Part shown: one piece after another, positions 13,102 to 23,179 of the stretch
Position numbering within the stretch: the first letter of the stretch is position 1
How the letters are laid out: the number at the start of each line of letters is the position of its first letter
Source: Cichorium intybus
Taxonomy: Eukaryota; Streptophyta; Magnoliopsida; Asterales; Asteraceae
DNA: 64,000 nt
Direction: 5' to 3'
Assembly (NCBI GenBank): GCA_023525715.1
Contig: CM042013.1
Location: forward strand, 74,175,494-74,239,493
Program-made: the position numbers and the translations under genes
Notes under the pieces: model-generated
The model's input: only the letters and a program-made list of their open reading frames with translations
Told to the model about the DNA's origin: nothing
Databases searched by the model: none

Positions 13102-13125
13102 AACACCCCACACTTGTGCCTTGCT
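13102..13125 (-). promoter_or_regulatory. Polypurine tract region of Athila-like element 1
   Basis: On the minus strand AAGTGTGGGGTGTTT ends directly at the 3' LTR, the expected site of plus-strand priming. The same tract borders the 3' LTR of the second Athila-like element at 47866. Shorter AAGTGTGGGG copies also occur inside the element. Confidence 0.7.
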
Positions 13126-14132
13126 TGTCCCCAAGCAAGAGAGTTTTTAACAAATTATAATAAAGAATCAAACAATTTCTGACTGTGTTCAGTTTCAAAG
13201 TTTATTGTCCCCCGAGTTAGAGTGGAATAGTTCGTGAGAACATAATTGAGCTGTTCTTTGGAGTTCATGGCTTTCTAGAGAACCCTTGATTACAAACTTT
13301 CTGTCCACAATGAAGTGTACTTACTCGTTCAAATTCTAAAGGCCATTAAAGAATTGTCCATGACTTTCAATGTTGTCCGTGTAACGAGCTTTCAGAAATA
13401 CCATCCCAGACCAGACGATCTTAGGTGGTAAGGTGCGTAAGGTCCACCCATTTTAGACCTACCGGCTCGAACAACAAAGGCCACAGATTGACTTTTCCTT
13501 CCTAAATTCCAATCCTCAAACAAATCAATCTTCTAACTCATTAGACTCAACTTATTTGACTAACTAATAGCATGATCACAATTAAATAGTATTTCTTGAA
13601 AAAATACTAATGCTATCACAATCACAAACCATTCATTTCAAAATTGCAATTCATTAAAAATTTTGAAAAATATTGCTAAAAATTGAAAAATTGGTCATTT
13701 CTGCAAAAAATTTCAAAAATATCTCTTTCGACCGTCCACACCCCACACTTAAAACCGTACAACGTCCCCGTTGTACAAAAATTAATTCAAAACAAGGGAG
13801 AAAGAGTTACCCCTTTTTGGACGGTAGCCTGCTTGGTGCTCAATATCACAGGTATAATTGCGTATAGAAAAAGAGAATTCCCGATTCATATGCTGGAGTT
13901 GTAGCGCTACAGTAGGACACGCCGGTGGTCAAGACAAGTGGAGGGGGCACGGCGACCCCACACTTGTCTGAGACAACTCCCTCTCAATTTGGTATATCAT
14001 GCACAACTTAACAAACAATTTAAAACAGACATAACAAAAATAAAGCATGAACAAAATATACAAAAAGATGTGTCATAGGTTTGTACATATATCCCAAAAA
14101 AATATGAAAAGAAAAGAAAAAGAAAAAGAACA

Positions 14133-15353
14133 TCAATCACTACCCGGTGGCCTGGAGGATCCAGCCTCGTGATCGTGGGACCTGGCTGGGAATGGTCGGG
14201 GGCGTCTGCCCTGTGCTGATGCGGTCTGGATAAGTACTTCCCCGATCCACTCAAGCTGGTCCAAGACTCTCGTGAGCTGACCCTCAATCCGCGTGACCCT
14301 GGCATCCAACCGGCGGAGGGCTGATGGATCGACCTGCTCCGGCTGTGCCTGTGCCTGTGCCGGCTCTGGTGCTAGTGGCTCTGGTCTCCGGCGTCTCCTG
14401 CCGGGCTGGGCGTATGCGGGCTGGGGTGCCTCAGTAGGCTCAGTCGGTGCCCGGATGTACTTCCCCGGGCGTTGCAGCTCAATGAGCCGCATCCTCTCCA
14501 GGGCGCGTGCTGTAGTGCGCGATGGAAGCAGAGCGGTCAAGGAGGCTGCCACGGGGGCAGTGAGAATGCCATATGAGCGGGCCAGGCGGGTAATGAAGTA
14601 CCCCCTGGCTAGTGGACTGCTGGTGGAGGCGCCGGCCGTGTGGGTGGAGAGAGCGATCGCGAGGGCGTAGGGGAGATGGAGGAATCGGGACGGGTCGAGG
14701 AGAACCCACAAAAATGTCATATCATCGCCTGACACCTTCTCGCCCCCCTCCCGATGCATAATGGAGGTGGAGACAATCCGGTGCATGAGGCGGTGAAGTG
14801 GGTCGCGGAGGTGGCTCTCCCTCGAAGTCCCCGCCTCGTACATAACATTGGACAACGGTGTCCAAACCTCCATGCTGGGAGGGCGCTCCGGCTCCCCCTG
14901 AATGCACGACCCGAAGAACCGGGTGAAGTAACGATGCTGGAGGTCCTGCTCAGTGTAGATGCATGTGCGCCTCCCGAACTCCCGGAGGTTGCACTCCCTG
15001 TGCACACCTCCCAAACGAAACCGCACCAACCTGGAGCGTGGGTCCCCCGCCCGAGGTGCGAACTGGACGGTAGAGACAAACTCCAGCAGCAACTCCGTGT
15101 AGACCACGTCCTCATCAGTGGCCATGATCCTGTCCCACCCACGGCAGGTAAATGATGCCTCCTCGTGAGTCCAGGTACGATGCAGAAACGGCTCGATCTC
15201 GCCCCAAAGCCCTGCGTCCCTCAGGACGTCTCGGTCTATAACAGTCGCCTCGAGAACCCGGCGACTGGTCAATGCGTCCCGTCGTGAGATGTACTCCACT
15301 GAACTGTCACGCTCTGCTGGGAACTGAAGGAAGGGATGGTCCAATCTAAACAT
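14133..15353 (-). CDS. ATHILA ORF-1 family protein of Athila-like element 1
   Basis: The reading frame is intact and gives about 406 residues from the ATG at 15353, chosen because the homologous copy in the second element also begins with M.FRLDH.FLQFPAE; an in-frame ATG at 15386 is possible. The core FRLGGVHRECNLREFGRRT followed by IYTEQDL is characteristic of the ATHILA ORF-1 family found in Athila-type Ty3 elements. The C-terminal part is rich in P, Q, A and R and contains a short heptad-like stretch (RVTRIEGQLTRVLDQL) that may form a coiled coil. The protein's role is unknown. No catalytic motif or membrane segment is visible. Its position downstream of the conserved block at 16047 matches the second element. 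Confidence 0.8.
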   Translation of the reverse strand: MFRLDHPFLQFPAERDSSVEYISRRDALTSRRVLEATVIDRDVLRDAGLWGEIEPFLHRTWTHEEASFTCRGWDRIMATDEDVVYTELLLEFVSTVQFAPRAGDPRSRLVRFRLGGVHRECNLREFGRRTCIYTEQDLQHRYFTRFFGSCIQGEPERPPSMEVWTPLSNVMYEAGTSRESHLRDPLHRLMHRIVSTSIMHREGGEKVSGDDMTFLWVLLDPSRFLHLPYALAIALSTHTAGASTSSPLARGYFITRLARSYGILTAPVAASLTALLPSRTTARALERMRLIELQRPGKYIRAPTEPTEAPQPAYAQPGRRRRRPEPLAPEPAQAQAQPEQVDPSALRRLDARVTRIEGQLTRVLDQLEWIGEVLIQTASAQGRRPRPFPARSHDHEAGSSRPPGSD

Positions 15354-16046
15354 TGTCTGCAAAAAGGAAACATAGCCACAAAACAAAAATTTTGCAAAAT
15401 CAGTCCTTGTCTTCCTAGTCGCACCGCGGCGCGGCCCATGAGCAAGGGCGCGGCGCGGCGTACGACTGTTTCAAAACCCGGGATCAAAATCCCCATTTTA
15501 ACCTGCTAAATCACAATTCAATCATACCACAAGGTAGCTTAAGTTACCGACTAGCTCATCTAGGGTGGTCATTTGGCAAAACAAACACCTTAGAAGCTAG
15601 CATTAGCGATTCTAAGTTTTGAACTTTTTGGAATAAAACCCTAAAATTAACTACCTAATAACTAGTTTAAACAACTAATAGATAGTTAAAAAAAGCGTAC
15701 CTTGGTAGTAGAAACACAATAAGCAAGAAAAAATGCAAGAAATTTTTGATCACCAGAGCTCCGAGTCGTGTGATTTGAGTTGTGAGCCGCGGCTCACCGG
15801 ATAAAGGTGAAAACCCGTCTGATCGTTTCCCGCGGCGCGCATTTCGCGTTTCCGCGACGCGCGTGTCGCCAAATCAACCCCTGCGCATCGAGTTGAGTTT
15901 CGAACCCGCGTCGCGCAATTCAAAAATCCGCAGCGCGGTCTTGAAGATTTCAAAACCTTTCACACGACCCCACACTTGCTTCAGACCACTAATACCTGCA
16001 AAAGATTGATGTATTTTCTAAATTAATCCTAAAAAATAAAACCTAC

Positions 16047-16115
16047 CTATGACACGATGGGTTGCCTCCCAAAAAGCGCTAAGTTTAACGTCTTCAGCCA
16101 GACGTGTTACTTCGT
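16047..16115 (-). other. Conserved non-coding block shared by both Athila-like elements
   Basis: About 65 bases here are nearly identical to 50744-50815 in the second element, including on the minus strand GGGAGGCAACCCAT and GAAGACGTTAAACTTAG. It separates the upstream ORF from ATHILA ORF-1 in both. The block contains no recognised protein domain, and its role (splicing, packaging or leftover pol end) is not known to me. Confidence 0.6.
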
Positions 16116-16121
16116 CTACAT

Positions 16122-17390
16122 CTACGGTGGATCGTATGCCTTCTTCCTTCGCTGATTTTCAGTTACCACCATCCCTTTGTTTACCCACTGCTTCTCAAAC
16201 TTTCCTGGGTCGAATGGCTTGTTGGTTCTCCTATTGCTGCCCAGTTGCTGCTTTCTGATTAACTCCCGTGAATGCTTAGAGGTAGCTTTGAACCTCCAAG
16301 CTCGGTCCTTTCTTCTACACCTCTTCAAAATCACTGACTTGACGTGAAGCGCGCCCAATGCCGCTTCCAGTGGTTGTTTTGCATCTCGTTTGCTAGTGTC
16401 TTGCATGCTATCTTCAGTTTGCAATTTTGGCTTGCAGAACCCATGAAAATTTTCCAGTTGATTAGGATCGGGAGGCATATTGTTGGTATACTTCCGAATG
16501 TCCTCATCAATGGTATTGATCACATCTAATCTTCCATTCATGAATGGATCATGAGTGGTGATAAAATCTAGTTTATTGTTTTCAAATATCAATTTGTCAG
16601 CATCAACTTCTTGATCATCGTCCAACAGGTGGATCGGTACCAAGAGTGAGTGACTGGTTTGCTCTGATGGTGGTACAAAGTCACCCATCATCAGATCCTT
16701 ATTTTCAAATTTTTCAAAATTTTCAAAAATTTCAGGGTCGGGGGTAATATTGTCATCTACACCCCTCTCCTCAATAATATCAAAAACTTCAACAATTTCG
16801 GGAGTCGTTGGGCTGGGGTCTGTACTGTCACTTACAGCCTCCTCCACAACATCCTCATCAATCAAATCGTCTGGTGATAGTATGGGTTCATACATCACCA
16901 GATCAACATTATTAACATTTTCAAAAACATCAAACATATCAAAAGCTGTTGAGTCAGAGGTAGCATTGTCACCTACAACCTCTTCCTCAACAACATTTTC
17001 GACCATCTCAGTGGTCTCTTGACTTTCCCACGGTGTATGCCCTTCCATCACATATTCAGGTGATGCAAGTTCACACACATTATCATTGGTATAAAAATCA
17101 CTCACCTCCGGTTCTGGCGAAGGTGGTGAACATTTCCAACTTTCCTCTAACATATCTAAAGAAGCTTGCACTTTTTCAAGAGCTTCAGCCTGGTCCTTCT
17201 GTTCATGGTAGTTGTTATACATGAATACCCAAAGTTGGGCCAAAGTTACAAAATTCTCAGGCTGAGATGACTTCTCGGTCCCCCATCCATTGTCATCGAA
17301 TGATCCATTGTAGCAATCATCCTCGTAATAGGTGTCGGCCGGATTTTCATAATCTTCATAATACTGATCCGGGTACATGTAATCACCCAT
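16122..17390 (-). CDS. Acidic ORF of unknown function in the gag-pol position of Athila-like element 1
   Basis: This is an open frame of about 422 residues from the ATG at 17390 (an in-frame ATG lies 36 bases upstream). The start MGDYMYPDQYYEDYENPADT is tyrosine- and acid-rich. The middle is strongly acidic and has at least two imperfect repeats carrying SDST, VF(D/E) and FENF/FENV-like units and ending in L(M/V)MYEP or LMMGDF. The last 80 residues turn basic (KRCRRKDRAWRFKATSK). There is no CCHC knuckle, protease, transcriptase or integrase motif. It sits directly after the primer site, where gag starts in the second element. I do not recognise the protein. The absence of stops in a young element suggests, without proving, that it is translated. 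Confidence 0.6.
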   Translation of the reverse strand: MGDYMYPDQYYEDYENPADTYYEDDCYNGSFDDNGWGTEKSSQPENFVTLAQLWVFMYNNYHEQKDQAEALEKVQASLDMLEESWKCSPPSPEPEVSDFYTNDNVCELASPEYVMEGHTPWESQETTEMVENVVEEEVVGDNATSDSTAFDMFDVFENVNNVDLVMYEPILSPDDLIDEDVVEEAVSDSTDPSPTTPEIVEVFDIIEERGVDDNITPDPEIFENFEKFENKDLMMGDFVPPSEQTSHSLLVPIHLLDDDQEVDADKLIFENNKLDFITTHDPFMNGRLDVINTIDEDIRKYTNNMPPDPNQLENFHGFCKPKLQTEDSMQDTSKRDAKQPLEAALGALHVKSVILKRCRRKDRAWRFKATSKHSRELIRKQQLGSNRRTNKPFDPGKFEKQWVNKGMVVTENQRRKKAYDPP

Positions 17391-17486
17391 TATAAGGATG
17401 TACACATACCAAAAATCAGCAAACAAAAATCAAACATAAAAATAAGAAACGAGTTCCTACTACTCACCTAACCTAAGCGCACAGCT

Positions 17487-17503
17487 CCCCGGCAACGGCG
17501 CCA
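17487..17503 (-). promoter_or_regulatory. Primer-binding site, tRNA-Asp type
   Basis: On the minus strand TGGCGCCGTTGCCGGGG begins five bases inside the LTR. It is complementary to the 3' end of plant tRNA-Asp and typical of Athila-type elements. It fixes the element's orientation. Confidence 0.85.
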
Positions 17504-17508
17504 AAATT

Positions 17509-18609
17509 TGACGTGCACGCAGAGGTCATCATGCGGTCAAAAATAAGAGATAACCTAACATTCACTAGTATAGTGCAGTCAGGGTCGATCCACAGGAGCT
17601 ACGTGGTTAGACTAGATGAGAGATTACCAACTAATAGTGTCACAGCTATAGTCGGAGGAATTGATTTCTATCTTACTACCTCAAACAATATTCAAACACA
17701 CCAAAGCTAAGCTAAGCTATGCTCAAATGACCTAGTTACTTTCTGAACTCAGAAGTACATCTCTGAATCAGAAGCAATTGAAGGCATTCAAACTAGCAAA
17801 AACCAAGCACAGCATAAGCTAGCTAATAACTAACAGTTCTATTGAACAATTACTAGCCAAGCTTAATGCTAACCCTAACCTAATTAACTACTGTTTTCAG
17901 CCAAGGAAAACAGTCCCAATAAGGTCCAAAACAATATCCAAAACACAATCAATCATATAAGCAAACACAAACATCCAAACATACCGAAAAATCAATATTA
18001 AACGTAACCGAATGCTTTTATTCACCAAATCCAAATTCCAAACATAAAACAGTAACCAATTACTACTAAAACCAAAACCTAAGCTTGGGATCAATGGTTG
18101 TCACACCCAAAGATTCAAACCAAGGCTTACAAATGTTGAACTAAAATAAAATAAAATCTAAAACATGAAAATACCAAATGATAGCTTCTGAAATGGAATC
18201 CTCGAGTCAAAGAGCTGCTAGGTCGATGTTTACACCCGGTCTTTGCTCCGGTTTTCGGCTGGAAATGCCTCTATTTATAGTTGCAAATTTCCCGTGACCG
18301 CGCCGCGCAGAAGAGAATTCCGCGGCGCGCGTACTTATCCGTTCCCCGTTTTTTCGTCATTCAAATGTATTCCACCGCCATACACACGCGACGCGCGTAA
18401 TAGAACTCCGCGGCGCGCGTGCGTGTTTCTCTGATTTTGCATTCTTTCCAACTTCTTCCTTTTTATACACTTTTAGTCCCTGTTTCTGTTCTTTTTCTCC
18501 AAACAAGTCCTGACACGAAAAGTGAGAATACCCATGCATATTTGATATAATTTTATCAAGAACAGGACTCAACAACGCCTAAAATACTTGATATCACTAG
18601 GCGTTTTCA
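17509..18609 (-). repeat. 5' LTR of Athila-like element 1
   Basis: This LTR is 1101 bases, uninterrupted, TG...CA on both strands. It carries one copy of the 22-base CpG-rich unit near 18395-18416 where the other LTR has two. Its 18581-18609 end shows the pre-insertion site of the copia element. Confidence 0.92.
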
Positions 18610-18614
18610 GCTAA

Positions 18615-19030
18615 CCCGTGAGTCTAGGCAACAGCGGGCTAACCCGTGAGCCAAGGCAACAGCGGGCTAACCCGTGAGCCATAACTATTTCTGGATGCTA
18701 TATCCAATGGGTGCGGCCTTCGGGCTATGATTTCTGGATTTTATATCCAATGGGTGCGGCCTTTGGGCTATGATTTCTGGATTTTATATCCAAAGGGTGC
18801 GGCCTATATGGCTATGATTTCTGGATTTTAAATCCAACGGGTGCGGCCTTCGGGCTATGATATTTGGTGCGGCCTTTTTGGCTATGATATTAATACAGGT
18901 ACATGGTGCGGCCTTTTGGCTATGATATCGGGTTATTAAACCCAGCTGGTGCGGCCTGCGGGCTATGAATTATATATTGATAATGTTTTGGTGCAGCTTA
19001 TATAGCTATGACACAGGGTGCGGCTTATTT
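18615..19030. repeat. Tandem array in the solo LTR
   Basis: First come copies of a unit with CAGCGGGCTAACCCGTGAGCC. Then come six to eight copies of a roughly 43-base unit, GGTGCGGCC followed by GGCTATGAT and TGGATTTTATATCCA, with later units shorter and diverged. Each unit contains small inverted repeats (TGGAT/ATCCA, GGCC...GGCT) that could fold. Related repeats lie at about 3220-3371 and, inverted, at 43250-43510. Confidence 0.75.
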
Positions 19031-19561
19031 AGCCATGATATATGATGCAGTCCATTGTGACTAAGAAATATGGGACAGAAATGGTTAGATATAATTATAG
19101 ATGCAAATAACTAACGTGGCTTGTCAATTACAGGTCACTATGATTCAGCCTGTAAGGCTACAGAATAGGATGTGAAATCCTAGAGTATATATGGTCAGCC
19201 AGTAAGGCTAGGAGTTTGGATTCGATATCCAGACAGTTATATGATTGTATTTTGATACATGTTATTTGCAGATTTGATTACTCACTGAGCTTTATAGCTC
19301 ACGATATTTATTATTGTCCCTGCAGGTTAGCATGATACTGGTAGGGGACAAGATAGAGTCCGTGACTTTGAAGTGGGACTCATAGATTCTGTCAGTAGCA
19401 GCCCGGCTTTAAAGGAGTTATGGTATTTTATACTCTCCTTGATACACTTGTACCCGTTTTTATTAAAATATACCCCTTTGTTATGGTTTTAAGCACTGAA
19501 ACCTTTGTTAAAAATGAAAAAAATTTCAGGGGTGTTTTTGTTTTAAAAGCCGGGTGTTACA
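18615..19561 (+). mobile_element. Solo LTR of a Ty3-type element, right part
   Basis: This continues the LTR begun at 1778 after the Athila-like insertion and ends CGGGTGTTACA at 19561. It contains a tandem array (18615-19030) and then unique LTR sequence that matches the reverse complement of about 42590-42880 in the second solo LTR. Confidence 0.8.
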
Positions 19562-19566
19562 TCTTG

Positions 19567-20425
19567 TAGAACAAAGGAATATTTGATCGCTTATCTAAGG
19601 GTCGTCTGTTGATTTTAATCAAAGTTTGGCAGTTACACTGGATTTCATACTCTTTACTAATTATTTGAAAGTATTAGACCATATACAGTTGATAGTTGTC
19701 CAAGTAGGGGACTATTCGAAATAGCATCCAAGGTCATAACTATTGGTAATATTTCTAATAATAGCATGGTCTTTTGGGTTGCCCTTAAAATCCAGTTGAG
19801 CAATTTAATGACAAAAAGAAATTAGGAGAAATTAGTTTGTTAATTTGTCATCATATGATAAATTAATTAGAAGCTAATAGGAATTAATTATAATTAAATA
19901 GTTATTGGACCGGATATTCATTAATTAAAAGGGTTTAATTAATTGTAACAGTCCAAGGGCAGAAATAGCAAAAAGGCTTGTAGCATTGGGAACAAGCTAG
20001 GTTTCCCATAAATAAAGGGCTATGGATCAAAACCTAGCACTCTTTTTCCCCACATAAGTTTCGCCACCTTGCTCCCCTCCCCCTTCCCTCGGCGAATTCC
20101 TTATCCATAATTAGGGTTTGTGGTTTTTAGCCTCCACCCTTGCGAAGGTGCTGTCAACTTTGCTCTATGGTGTTTTTAAGTGTGATTTCATCAAAGGGAT
20201 TCTAGTTTGGATCCTTTTCATCCATCAAAGTGGTAAGAACAAGATCTCAAGCAAGAAGATATTTGATCAATAAATATGTACTTTCTCATATTTCTTATAG
20301 TTGCAATAATTGTATGAACTAGTGATTCTTGTGGATTGTTCTTGCATATATGACTACTATATGATTTTCTATATAATTTTCTTCTGTTTCCATGTGATCA
20401 TGGTTACTATGTTCAAATACCAACA
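19567..20425 (+). mobile_element. Outer Ty1/copia element, right part with 3' LTR
   Basis: Sequence continues from 1777 across the nest. A purine-rich tract (CAAGTAGGGGAC, ending at 19712) precedes a degenerate LTR from about 19713 (TATTCGAAATAG, probably from TGTTGGAAATAG) to CCAACA at 20425. The LTR is AT-rich, with a CAAAGGGATTCTAGTTTGGA stretch also seen in the short copia LTR at 45031. The left LTR and outer TSD are outside the window. Confidence 0.65.
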
Positions 20426-21525
20426 ATTGGATGAACAAGTCATTTCAGTTGAAGCCATGACTAGAACCTCCAACGGAGCTAGGTGAAAACTTGAAGTTCA
20501 TATAATGGTTTTGAAGAAACCATGTCATAATGGACTTATTTGTTTAAAATTGGTTTAGAATCATTAAAAGGAGTTCAATAGCATCATCAATCTTCATTTA
20601 TGAAATTTAGATTCGAATCCACCATTAATGGAGCTTTACCAATTACAAAAACACTTTTAACTCCAAAATAACTATAAGATTACAAAAATGAACAATGGAT
20701 AACCCTTTGATGATTGAGATAACATAAAACTTTAGTTTTAAACTCAAATTTCAAATTTAGGGATTTTACACACCCTAGATCGAATTATAGGCGGAAGAGG
20801 AAATGAATGTTACCTCTTAGAAGCTAGAAATTAGATGCTAAAGCTAGAAGTTGATTAAAGTTACTCAAATAATCACTCAAACCTTGAATTTACCTCTCAT
20901 ATTTTATATCCAATTTATGTTTATCATATTCTAGTAATTTTTATCCTTATACTAAATCAAATGTAGTCAAATATTACTTTGGAAAAGTTTCAATTTTAGT
21001 TAATATTTCACCAATTGGCCTTAAATATTAATTTAAACATATTTCATAAACTTTTTAGGTTTCAACACTAATCCAACCCTGTTTTACAAATTCTTAAAAT
21101 TTTAAATATTTTTAGTTAATTTCTCATGAATTTATCTTTTTAACCATTTCATAGAATCTTTTAACATCTAATAACTTTATACATTCATTGTAAACTTCTT
21201 TTATTTATTACCATGTTTTTCTAATAATTTTAATTCAATTTAATTTATTGTATTTATTTTCAAAAAATTTATTTCTTAAACCAAAAGGATCCAAAACTAC
21301 TAGACCAAAATGTGGATGTTACAGGCGGAAAAGAAAAAAATGAAAAACTGCAAGGAGTAGTAATTTACGAATTGAAGAGGCGAAATTCACAATAAGTTTA
21401 GAGAAACAAAGTCGTGGTGAGGGGGAAGTAGCCGAGTGTGATTATAGGTTATGAGATACTAATGAAAAAATGAAAACTAAAAATAAGTCTTGAGTTGGGA
21501 TGTTAATATGTGGCTTCCATATTAA
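20426..21525. other. AT-rich non-coding interval
   Basis: No gene is seen. A stretch ending GGATGTTACA at 21323 resembles the terminus of a Ty3-type LTR in reverse. The phrase AGGCGGAA followed by an A/G-rich run occurs at about 20790 and 21322. I cannot define element ends. Confidence 0.4.
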
Positions 21526-21975
21526 AGGGGGTTTTGGGATTGCTTATTTAACTCAATAAGCACTTTTGATATAAGTGCTTATTTGCTTATCTGATGTTAA
21601 AACGGAATTCTATAAAAAATGTTGAGATTAGCTTATCCGGCACCAAAACAAAATAAGCTGGTAAGTTGTTTTTTAGTGTTTGACAAATTTTGCTTATATG
21701 TGTAAAATAACTGAAAATGACATCATACATATTATTAATTATTTTTGTTATTTTAATATAATTTATCTTTTTTGATCTATAAAATATTTTTTATGACAGG
21801 AAACTAATATGAATAACACTAAAAATATTATATGATAAAAAACAATGTCAACTATAATAATATTTCCCAGATTTATCATTTAAAATTTGATATCATTGAC
21901 ATCAAAAAGAATATTTTTAAGAAAACATTTACATCAATAACATTAAAAGTATCTTTATTTAGATCGACTCAGATC

Positions 21976-22860
21976 TCATGCAATTGTATATCTTATTTCG
22001 TTCATATATAGATCATCAACCTTACGACGTGAATTTGTGTCTTTATTTGCTTCGTTATTGCTACTACATCTTTGAGTATAAACATCCACTGCAGGATTAT
22101 ATGATTCTTGTTGTGCCTTGTCAAAACTGTCGTGCTTCCTGATATAATTGTGAATCGCCATGATGCTAGCACAATATTTACTTGTGTCTCGTAGGAGTAA
22201 TTTACATGCATATCTTTTAATATTGCCCATCTAGCCTTTCATACTCCAAAACTTCGTTCAATAACATTTCTCAATGACGAGTGTTAATAGTTGAATGTCT
22301 CTTTCACTCCACTGGGAGCACGCATAGTAGCAATTTTTCCATAACTAAACGCAGGTATGTGATAACGAATGTCTGTTTCTTTGTATGGAGAAAGATAACC
22401 TCTAGTATTCGGATATCCCACATGAACGACATAATATTTATCTTTCATAAAAATAAAGCAAACTATTTTATTCGTGTAAAAAATAATAAAAATTTAAAAG
22501 TATCCATTAGTGAAATACTAACCGCCGCTTGGATGTGGAAAATTAAGTTCATGCCTATGTAAGGCTTCATTGAATATCCGTGTATTATGTGCTATTGTTA
22601 CCAATACAATCCCAGCAGACTCCTCAACACAAATATTACGTGTTGCCTTTAAACCGTAGCGTGTAGCAAGATCTGAACATACCATCTTGAAAACCGGGAC
22701 ATGTAGTCTGAAAACTTCAAAACAATGTCTGGGATGACCATTAAGTACTTCATTAATAAATATGTTTCCAGTACAAGAAGATATATGCAAAGGCATTTTT
22801 TGTTTTTCAATTATTATTATCCTTTTAATAGCTAGTCCACATAATATTAGCCATTTTTCC
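21976..22860 (-). pseudogene. PIF/Harbinger transposase (HARBI1-like) remnant
   Basis: Minus-strand pieces in several frames match the nuclease: an N-terminal part with CFEVFRLHVPVFKMVC and RYGLKATRNICVEESAG, then GYPNTRGYLSPYKETDIRYH, then HSSLRNVIERSFGV, KARWAIL, and a final MAIHNYIRK. In intact relatives the first DDE acidic residues lie between the FPHPSGG and GYPNTRG parts. Here that stretch is mostly deleted. Stops and frameshifts make it non-functional. Confidence 0.8.
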
Positions 22861-23179
22861 TCCTCTAACCAATTGTCTTCATCATTATCATAAGAATCAA
22901 ATCGTAACTATCCATTATATTGCAAAATCAAACATAAAACATGGTTAAATAATATAAATTGAAATATCTAACATCAAATAAAGATAAATAATAAGATAAA
23001 TGGTATAAAGTCTGACACATAACATCATAAATAATGTCAAATGAGGAAACATAATATGAAAGAATAATGCGTAATACGAAAATGAGTAACATAATATGAA
23101 TCATTCATTCATTTGTAACTGAAGGAACATCATCTTTGCTATGTCACACGTTGGACCGATATAATTTTCCAAAACTTGT

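Larger units (their letters stand above)
3372..18609 (-). mobile_element. Athila-like LTR element 1 (recent, non-autonomous), split by a copia insertion
   Basis: This minus-strand LTR element is bounded by TG...CA and flanked by the 5-base TSD GCTAA (3367-3371, 18610-18614). Its LTRs are 17509-18609 (5' in element sense) and 3372-4472 plus 13080-13101 (3'). The primer-binding site at 17487-17503 matches plant tRNA-Asp ends. Internal sequence 13102-17508 holds an acidic ORF (16122-17390) and an ATHILA ORF-1 gene (14133-15353). No gag, protease, reverse transcriptase or integrase is present, so mobilisation must have been in trans. The LTRs differ by one 22-base unit and about two substitutions that I could see, so insertion was recent. 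Intervals 13126-14132 and 15354-16046 are non-coding element sequence with scattered CGCGGCGCGC motifs. Confidence 0.9.

Noticed and set aside
14293..15155. Several plus- and minus-strand frames of 60-140 codons
   Set aside because: They overlap ATHILA ORF-1 in other frames and show only composition-driven Arg/Ala/Pro-rich sequence.
14133..15353. Calling ATHILA ORF-1 an envelope protein
   Set aside because: Its place after the pol position fits the env-like slot, but no signal peptide or membrane segment is visible, so only the family name is used.
18690..19010. Regular repeats that could suggest a CRISPR-like array
   Set aside because: Units are contiguous and diverged, with no unique spacers, and they lie in a plant LTR.
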